64,000 bases of DNA, from the NCBI GenBank assembly GCA_025331125.1, contig JAOALB010000169.1:41271-105270 (forward strand). The letters are read 5' to 3'. How positions within the stretch are numbered: position 1 is the first letter of the stretch; each line of letters starts with the position of its first letter. The notes under the pieces were generated by a model. It did not search any database and had not been told where the DNA came from. It saw nothing but the letters and a program-made list of their open reading frames with translations. This document shows, piece by piece, positions 57,002-64,000 of the stretch. Both the position numbers and the translations under genes were made by a program. This stretch comes from Mycogone perniciosa (taxonomy: Eukaryota > Ascomycota > Sordariomycetes > Hypocreales > Hypocreaceae).

Positions 57002-58420
57002 TTACTCCTGGGCCTTGTTAGGCTGTCCATCACCGGCGCTTCGGACACTTGGCTCAAGAGGAAACACGGAGTTCTCAGGCTTAACATCCTTGTATACACC
57101 GTCCCATTTTTCCTTCAATGGCTCCGGTGTCTCCCAGGCAAGTTCAGGATCACGCAACCAGAGGCGGATAAGGTGACGCCTATTCATTCAGTATTAGCTA
57201 AATGCAGAAAACAATACCTTGCATTTACTAGACACTTACTGCTTCTCTTCAGAGTCGCGGAACCCATCGCGCGCGTGGAAAATGCTGAGGTTATTGGCAT
57301 ACTGGATGTCACCCTTATGGAAGTCGAGAGATGCGCGGTACTTTTCGGCAGTAAAGTGCAAAGCATCCAACGCTTCAGCCTGTGCTTCAGTGATTGGGGC
57401 AATGTCGCTTGATCGAGGAAGTCCCCAGTAGCCTGTAAATTGCCGTCTCGCGTATTGGATGATGAGACGCTCGGGGGTTTCAGCAGTGGCGGGCTGGTGG
57501 TAAAGAAGAGGACGCAGGCTGTGAGTCTTGCCACGCTTCCCGAACCTACGTGTATAGTCAGTGTAATAGTTCAATATGGCAATACGGCTAGGAAACGCAC
57601 TCATCTACGACCCAGGGCTCAGACAAGGTTCGGATAATGTCTGGTCTGGTCGCAGCGAGCTCATTGTAGACATGCCAGCTGCTCGACAAGAAGCTCTGGC
57701 CGCCCTCCTCGGGCTCTCCCAAGGCAAACAGAGCAATTACATCCCCGGCGTCCGTGTGAAAGACTTGTTTGTCGGTCGTATAAGCCGGCGCTCCAATTTT
57801 GTGAGGATCGATGATTTTGCTCAAGTCCTTGATATGAGCAAGCACCACGTCGGCAGGCTTGCCGTTGAACAGGTGGTCTTGTCGGCCTCTGATCGGGGCG
57901 ACGTGAGAAGAAATTCCGGCATAGATGATGACATTTTCTTCTCGAGTATAGTTGTCGACGGGGACGCCGCGGACGACCTTAAATCCGTGGCCAAGATGGA
58001 CGTCCTTGGAAATCTCCCGGAGCTTGGTATGCAGCTTCGTAAGAGGAAATGTCTTCCGAGAAACATAGCCCAGACCCAAGTTCAGAGCTGACAAGGTTAC
58101 TGTGTCAGCCTCAACTACATGGCATCGATTGTGACGTGTATCTTACACTTGAAGTGGCGCAGGGCCTCATTGATCTCGGCAATGTCACTCTCAGTCAAGA
58201 CGTAGTTCCAGTTATACTTGTCCGCCAAATTCCTGCCATCCCAAACCAGGCCCGACTCCAGCTTTTCCGGGAAGCCTTCAGGGAGGGACTTTTCCAACTT
58301 CTCAGTCTCCTGGCGTCGCTTGCCCCGACTGAGGAACTTCTCGTAGTCGGGAGCGTATGAGATATCCGGCTGGCCAACAGGGCCGCTCAATACAGGTGGT
58401 AAAACAGCAGCGGCAGCCAT
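57002..58420 (-). CDS. TauD/TfdA-type Fe(II)/2-oxoglutarate dioxygenase
   Basis: Four exons (58420-58147, 58087-57601, 57545-57240, 57179-57002; introns 59, 55 and 60 bp) give 414 residues. The fungal N-terminal extension (DYEKFLSRGKRRQETEKLEK) precedes the double-stranded beta-helix domain. QVFHTDAGDVIALFAL contains the HxD iron ligands, FHKGDIQYANNLSIFHARDG the distal His, and RHLIRLWLRDPELAW the Arg that binds 2-oxoglutarate. The family oxidises taurine, alkylsulfates, phenoxyacetates and other acids; the true substrate cannot be told here. It lies next to the methionine-permease-like gene on the same strand, with 1.1 kb between, so a shared link to sulfur supply is possible but unproven. 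Confidence 0.88.
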
Positions 58421-59095
58421 GATTAGAGGCGATGCAGTTGAGTAAGGACAATTTTTTTTGTCGTTTTACAAATAATTTCCTTGGCGAGGGATAAACGAGA
58501 TGCAGAAGTGATGATGTATGTTCGCGAGAAATTACTCCGCAAACCACATGCAAACTGACGGCAATGGCTATTTTATGAACCTCTGAGAAGGCTCCCCCAT
58601 GACCAATACATTAAGTATATTCGCCGCTATCGGATTGATCGATGACAAACGTGTGCATCTCTTGGTGATCACTGGAGCAAGTTGAATGGCCATCACACAA
58701 GGTTACCTAATCTTGCAGCCATCTGCCTCGATGTCGCCATCAGCAACACAAGGCTCGCAATCGATGGCATGATCATGAAGGGCCAGGATTATTTACTAGG
58801 TGTGTACGAACTAGTACCCGGGAGGCCTACCATCTCGGCTTCACTCCGAGATAACGAATTGATTCGCCCTGAGTATTTCCTTGTACAAGTTACTACATCG
58901 TTTATATGCCTAGGTAGGGTATGGTATTCATGCTCATTCTCCCAGAATAGGAATGTCCAACGCCCCGATGGTCTTTCGACGCTCACGGACTAAAGCGTAC
59001 GAGATAAAAGGGAGGAAATAAAAAAATATAAAAAAAGTAGGAAGCCCATTCATTTTGTCCAAAGAAAACGCAAAAAATAGGGCATTAAGCGGATC
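58421..59095. other. Intergenic region between dioxygenase and tRNA
   Basis: Promoter side of the dioxygenase gene. No other gene; the stretch at 59010-59030 is A-rich. Confidence 0.5.
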
Positions 59096-59166
59096 TCTCC
59101 CGCCGGGAATTGAACCCGGGTCTCAAGCGTGACAAGCTTGCATACTGACCACTATACTACGGAAGA
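59096..59166 (-). tRNA. tRNA-Asp (GTC)
   Basis: On the minus strand the acceptor stem TCTTCCG pairs with CGGGAGA (one T-G wobble). The D-arm region is TAGTATAGTGGTCAG. The anticodon stem CAAGC/GCTTG encloses loop TTGTCAC with anticodon GTC, and the T arm is CCCGG-GTTCAAT-TCCCGG. 71 bases, no intron. The sequence closely matches nuclear tRNA-Asp of Eurotiales. Confidence 0.93.
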
Positions 59167-60506
59167 TACGACTAGCTGTTAACAGCCAGTGTAGCAAGTG
59201 CTGGTTGACGATACCTCGAATTGAACGTATTCATAAGGGCAAGGTTCCTTATTCACATTTATTCACAACACACTCTTCATCAAGTCGAGGCGTATTATAG
59301 AGATGCACGACTGACTTACTGACTTATTACTAGTCATCCATCCACTGTAGAGGTGCTATTACTATTTTAATAGTGTTATTCTCCCCCGGCTGTCCTTATC
59401 TTCTGTCGTTGCATATGTTTTCAGGTTACAGTTGCTTTTCATCAAGACTTTTATTCATTTTTGCGCCTGATCATGTCTATCGCCCTTGTAGAGTAGAGTC
59501 GTTGGTAGGGTGTCCGGCTCCCTCCGCTTTCCAGGGCAGTATCTGCCCTCTAAAATTGTCTTGAAGTGCAAGCCTGGATGGCATGAAGAGTCCGCAGCTT
59601 AGAGGCATATTTATATAGGGCTAAGGGCTCTCTAAGGCCGGGTAATACTAGTTTACGACGGAGAGGCGAGGTTCGACGATAGGCTAGCTTCGGTGCTTTC
59701 TGGTGTGGGCAAGCTAATAATTGACATGTGGAAATACCATCGAAAGCGCCAGTTCCAATATGACATGTCCCATGTCATAGTCTTGTTAGACATAGATCCA
59801 TACGGTAGTAATCCATACTCTGTACGAAGTAGCTAGCAACGATACCCTCAGCGGATCGATCCGAAGGTGGTGTGCCCTATTTTCCGTGCAATTCCAGGCA
59901 TGTCCACGTAGTATCACCAGGGATCCCCAGTTTGGGGTCTGGTAATAAGCGTTGACATATAGGAATCATTCCGAATGTATAATCATCTCAAGATTCTTGG
60001 TAAGCCCACCGAAGAACGGCTATTTGACTCTATTTCTTGCATAGATGCTTTAGCCTGCATCGGGGGAGGGGCCGTTATGCCCCGTGCTCCGCTCCGGGAG
60101 CGATTCCGTCGGGTGTTTCTCCCCACAAGCTCCAGAAAAAGCCGTCGGAATGCCGATTGCAAGATGACAGCCTTAGCTATATCAGAATTGCCCGTTCAAT
60201 ATAATATCTGCTGACAGCCTTATCCAATAGCCGGCTAGGAATCGATATACCGCTGTGTATAGCCGGCTTGCCATTGGGCTAGGCTATCCAGGCGCTGTCG
60301 GTCATGATGACTTAGTGGCTGGCTTCCAGGAACGCGTTGCTTGAGTTGGCTTGGTTGAACGCAACGGCGTTGTTCAGAGCCGCGTTGTCTAAGTCGGCTA
60401 GGTCAACTAAGCAGCGTTGTTCTGTCTGACCTGGTGGAACCTGTTGAATGGGGCCGCGTTGTTTGGGTCGGCTAGGTCGAATAGAGCCACCTTTTACACG
60501 TCCTAG
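59167..60506. other. Gene-free region with short degenerate repeats
   Basis: No gene recognised. Two imperfect copies of CCGCGTTGTYTRRGTCGGCTAGGTCRA lie at about 60382-60410 and 60451-60479. On the minus strand they would code for short Ala-Asp-Leu-Asn-rich peptides loosely like pentapeptide repeats. This marks the start of the decayed right end. Confidence 0.45.
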
Positions 60507-61160
60507 ACCATATACACGACTGTCAAGGGTCATATCTGCAATAGCATTTCTCTAACCCATAAAGTGTCCTCTGCTGCGCTTTACATGGGGAACGACAAGC
60601 TCTCCGACTGCAGTCAGATTCCTCCAGGCGTCAAACTGTGCATGCCTCTGGAGTGTGGAACAACCTACACCCTGAAGGCATATGATACATGTTTAACCAT
60701 CGAAGACTCTCTCAACCTGCCATTAGGCCACATTCGAAAGCATAATGCCTGGCTTGAGCTTGACTGTCGTAACTTGCAGGTTGCATCTGCAGTGTTTGGA
60801 CACGTTCTCTGTCTAGGTGGTGAGGGCGGTAACTTTACGGTTATGGCACCAATTCCTGGTCCTACACTTTTGCCAGGTGATGAAACAGGATACACGACGA
60901 TTATCAAAAATCTTCCGGAAAATGCTAAATGAGTAGCCCTTGGGACGACTCTTAAATGTGGTCGCTGGCATGTGGCAAGCGATGAAACAACATGTACCAT
61001 GATGTGTATTCAGGACAAGATAGACTTCGGGGTCTTTCCCAAGGTCAATCCGTCTCTCTCAAACTCCGACTGTTCCAGTGGTCTAATCGTTGGATTTGCG
61101 TACTGCACTGGTCCTTTGTACGTATGGAACACATCTCCACCTGCTACGGCAACGCCTTGA
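60507..61160 (+). pseudogene. LysM-domain protein remnant
   Basis: Three successive LysM-like segments are readable in one frame: YTTVKGHICNSISL, TYTLKAYDTCLTIEDSLNLP and CGRWHVASDETTCTMMCIQD, each with the Cys spacing of fungal secreted LysM proteins. LELDCRNLQ and SSGLIVGFAYCTGPLYVWN are between and after them. TGA at 60930-60932 interrupts the frame between the second and third segments, and TAG at 60504-60506 precedes the first. The signal peptide and start are missing. Related intact proteins bind chitin or peptidoglycan outside the cell. This copy is a 5'-truncated, interrupted remnant. Confidence 0.65.
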
Positions 61161-61565
61161 GAGGCAAGAGAAGGCGATTTTTCGGATTGGTAGTAGGTAG
61201 CTGGTAATGAAAGCCTTGATAAATTATTCGATCAGACACCCACATCAGCCAGGGGGAAACAAACTTGATCTCGGGGCTGCTTCGTCGTATTCACCAATAG
61301 GCTATGAACTGAACTAATAAATCTTCAACTTGCAGTCATATTCCATTATGATTCTCAACTCAAAAGAAAGTTATCCCATCCAGACTTATCTCAATTGCAG
61401 CTGATTGATACATACTATGAAACAATAAATCTACTCCTTGCAACTCTGACTTCTCAACATTAATCTAGATTATCGGGACGAATAAGTTTCAAATTAAGCA
61501 CAGTACACCCTTAGTAACTCTATCCCTAGCTATAACAGCCTCGAAGTTAAACCTTGACATAAAAC
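61161..61565. other. AT-rich spacer between pseudogenes
   Basis: About 400 bases, AT-rich, with no recognisable gene. Confidence 0.45.
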
Positions 61566-62255
61566 TCACGGACCTCTTCCTCTCTGTGTTCCTGGTAACC
61601 GCGCCTCAACGCCCCCTGGTGGATCAATCAGCGCTCCAATACCGCCATTGAAGAGCGGTAATTGACCCTCAAACTTTGGCAGCGGGAATATCTCCCTCAT
61701 TGACTTTGACATGGATATACCATGTAGAAAAAGAAACAGCCTAGGCAGCTCTGGAGCCACTGCCCACATCCACCCAGAGTAGTAATTTGGGACAATACCC
61801 CTCTCGTTCTTGTCTAGTATAACGACATGACAGTCATCGGGAGGGGTGTCGGGAGGAGTGTCTGGAACGAGTTTCTGTACGGTGGCAGCATTGAGCAATA
61901 TGCACATCTTCGTGCTCAACGGTTCGAAATACTCATCGTTATTTTCTTGTTGCTGCCGACGTTGAGCACACGACTCAGAGAACTAAGCGCGAGCGGATGC
62001 CAACCCATCTGAGCCAATAACGGCTGATTGACCCAGTGCGCATAGTAGGCCCATTTCAAATAGCTCCTCTAAGTTCAAGGAGTAGGCGATATAGGCACGG
62101 ATTTTAGCGATTGCTGCGGCCCATTGTGCCTCATTCTTTGCAGCATCTGTTGGGCGAAGCACCACGAATCCCCACCGGCGCCCACGATCAAGGCCAAACT
62201 CTTTGACGAATTTGATAGTGTCGCGGGATTTTTCGGACCGCCAGTGGCTTGCCAT
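61566..62255 (-). pseudogene. Hypothetical fungal protein with in-frame stop
   Basis: From ATG 62255 the frame reads FVKEFGLDRGRRWGFVVLRP and AAIAKIRAYIAYSLNLEELF, then meets TAG at 61985-61983 (GLASARA*FSESCAQRR). It continues in the same frame as DEYFEPLSTKMCILLNAATV and SGWMWAVAPELPRLFLFLHG to a stop at 61566. The pattern (WGFVVxRP, later WMW) resembles a family of unnamed Pezizomycotina proteins common in subtelomeres. One stop in an otherwise continuous frame suggests inactivation; a short intron over the TAG has no good splice sites that I can see. Confidence 0.5.
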
Positions 62256-62943
62256 AGGGGAAATGAAGGAAGATTACGGTAAAGGCAGGACTTTACAAGT
62301 CTTTCCGCTAGTGGTGCCTTCAAATCAAACCATTTGACCAAATATAGCAAATAAATAGCGAGATGGAAGCTATTCCTGGTAATCCGTAACAAATATATAA
62401 ATATCGTAGGGAATTCTCTCGGATAATAGCTATTCCAGGACCATAATGTTTGAAGATACTTTGTGCTTCAAAATCAATCAAATAAACAAAGATGAGAGTA
62501 ATAGTAGTATTTAGCGTCCACTATAGCTGCGGCCGATCACTTACGAAGGTAAAGGATATAGTTGTTATTATATATTATAAATTAACTTTTAAATAAAACA
62601 AAGTATTAAATATATATACAAATATTTAAAGAAGCTTTAATATCAAATTAAATATTATAAAACCTTCTTTAATACTAAAACCTTTTTCCAATTAATAGTA
62701 AAAAAAACGCTATATTTTTAATATCTTAGTTCTTTATAGGAAAAGATTGCACCTAATATCTATAATAAATCCGCCCAATTTCTATAAGAAACACACCGAA
62801 TTGCCAAGCCTAATATCTCCGATCCCTTACGCCATTTAAAATCAAATGTCTCCCCTTTCGCCGCCATCATTCTCGTCATTGAAAGCTTCATCTGCGCCAT
62901 TATCACCCAGCCCATCATCGCCCAACTGTCCCAGAAATCGGAG
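62256..62943. other. Intergenic stretch with AT-rich block
   Basis: 62540-62760 is almost pure A/T with many TATA/TTAA steps, unlike the rest of the window. It looks like RIP-type decayed repeat DNA, but no source element is recognisable. No gene. Confidence 0.5.
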
Positions 62944-63808
62944 ATGATCCAGAAGCCTCCAATGGCACAAGTTGGGCAGACAACGACAGAAAATAACCTG
63001 GCCTTGATGGGGAAGGTCTTTGCTATTACTGGCGGCGCCAGTGGCATCGGACTAGCGACCACAAAGGTGTTGTCAAAACGCGGAGCGACCGTTTGCATCG
63101 CCGATATTGATCAGGAAGCCATGCAGATGGCCGAAGCTTACTTCAACTCTCTGGATGTTCCATACATGATCACGAAGGTGGATGTTTCCAAGAGAAAAGA
63201 GGTCGACCCATGGATTGAATCAATGCAAAGCACAAAGGCGCCTTGATTGTGCTGCCAACGTGGTGGGAATTATCGGGAGGAAGCATGGCATCTCAACCGT
63301 TGCAGAACTTGAGGATGGGGAGTGGGATAAGATTATAGCCATTAATCTGACGGGGACCATGTACTGCATGCGAGCAGAGCTGCGCAACATCGTTGACAGC
63401 GGGTCGATTGTCAATGTTTCATCCATTCACGGACTTAAGGGTATGCGGGCTTCACCAAATCTCATAAGATGGTATGATATGATATTGACACAGCTGTTGT
63501 AGGGTTTGCAAGATATGTGGCCTATGACGCCAACAAGCATGGCATAGTCGGCCTCAAAAGGGCGGCTGCACTTGAGAATGGCGAGCGGAAGATTCCAGTC
63601 AACGGTGTTGCCCCAGGCGCGATTTTATACACCACTCATGCAGAAAAGTTGAGACTCTTTCGGTCGACCTAAAAATGCCGACTTTGATGATCCAATCGCA
63701 TTTCAAACGCAGGGAACAGCTGAGGAGACTGCCAACATTATCGCTTTCTTGCTGGGGCCAGAGAGCACGTTCGTCAGTGGGAGCGTGTACCAGGTAGATG
63801 GGGGTTGA
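62944..63808 (+). pseudogene. Short-chain dehydrogenase/reductase with frameshifts
   Basis: A classical SDR can be followed. MGKVFAITGGASGIGLATTK (cofactor motif TGxxxGIG) starts in one frame and closes at TGA 63246. It resumes in another frame with RLDCAANVVGIIG, KIIAINLTGTMYCMRAEL and SIVNVSSIHGLKG. After an intron (63441-63502) come FARYVAYDANKHGIVGL with the catalytic YxxxK, and NGVAPGAI. A further shift near 63660 is needed to reach DFDDPIAFQTQGTAEE and SGSVYQVDGG, ending at 63808. Two indels with an otherwise complete domain order make it a recent pseudogene. ATG 62962 is an alternative start. Confidence 0.7.
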
Positions 63809-64000
63809 ATCTAAACGTATACCCGAGACTGTGGGTCCAAGACCATGAGACTTCTAAGCATGTGGTAAGATTGAATTAAATTATCAGCAAGGTATGAAGT
63901 AGAGTAGCAGAGTGGGTGATGAGTAGATATCAATCACAGATCAACAGTATGAGGGCTCATTGACGAATGCATAAAATGATAGAATTCGACACTCTTGCTT

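Noticed and set aside
60312..60533. Minus-strand frame loosely resembling pentapeptide repeats
   Set aside because: Only about four degenerate units, produced by two imperfect DNA repeats, and no longer domain or start; treated as repeat DNA.
1..64000. CRISPR arrays, bacterial operons, ribosome binding sites or intact transposase genes
   Set aside because: None is seen; spliceosomal introns and eukaryotic gene content rule out a prokaryotic reading, and no transposase, reverse transcriptase or long terminal repeat is recognisable.

Overview
The window is nuclear DNA of a filamentous ascomycete, most likely of the Eurotiales (Aspergillus/Penicillium/Talaromyces type). Evidence: nearly all genes carry 49-133 bp GT...AG introns with CTAAC-like branch sites. 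The gene content is typical of Pezizomycotina (Zn2Cys6 and homeobox regulators, GH12/GH2/GH31 hydrolases, large transporter families, LysM protein). Intergenic DNA is peppered with TACGGAGTA/TACTCCGTA palindromic motifs. Order is inferred, not proven.

Layout. 1-1.35 kb: 5' part of a GT2 glucan synthase-like gene (minus, runs off the left edge). 4.1-5.4 kb: membrane-anchored GH12 protein. 6.5-8.2 kb: decayed alpha/beta-hydrolase. 9.5-14.0 kb: an intact sugar transporter converging on an intact two-domain enzyme that fuses a diaminopropionate ammonia-lyase-like PLP domain to an M20 deacylase/peptidase; this is the most unusual gene here. 14.7-16.7 kb: intronless regulator with three kinds of DNA-binding module. 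16.8-24.5 kb: MFS transporter, GH31 glycosidase and Zn2Cys6 regulator, all three broken; this looks like a dead sugar-utilisation cluster. 26.2-30.9 kb: intact secreted GH2 exo-glucosaminidase converging on a frameshifted MFS transporter. 32.4-34.7 kb: ankyrin remnant interrupted by an antisense SNF2-helicase remnant. 35.4-36.8 kb: intact D-galactonate dehydratase.

From 37.4 to 58.4 kb the DNA is orderly and every gene is intact: amino-acid transporter, NOB1 and NOP10 (ribosome/snoRNP biogenesis, convergent), S-adenosylmethionine decarboxylase, CFD1 (cytosolic Fe-S assembly), a small membrane protein, a methionine-permease-like transporter and a TauD-type dioxygenase. A tRNA-Asp lies at 59.1 kb. 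The right end (60.5-63.8 kb) is again decayed: LysM, hypothetical and SDR pseudogenes around a strongly AT-rich block.

Splice models were checked by reading frame: the summed exon lengths of all genes called intact are multiples of three and give uninterrupted proteins. Lesions are confined to accessory genes, which argues for real decay over random sequencing error, although single-base homopolymer indels cannot be excluded from sequence alone. Some initial codons suggested by long open frames are GTG/TTG and were moved to ATG.
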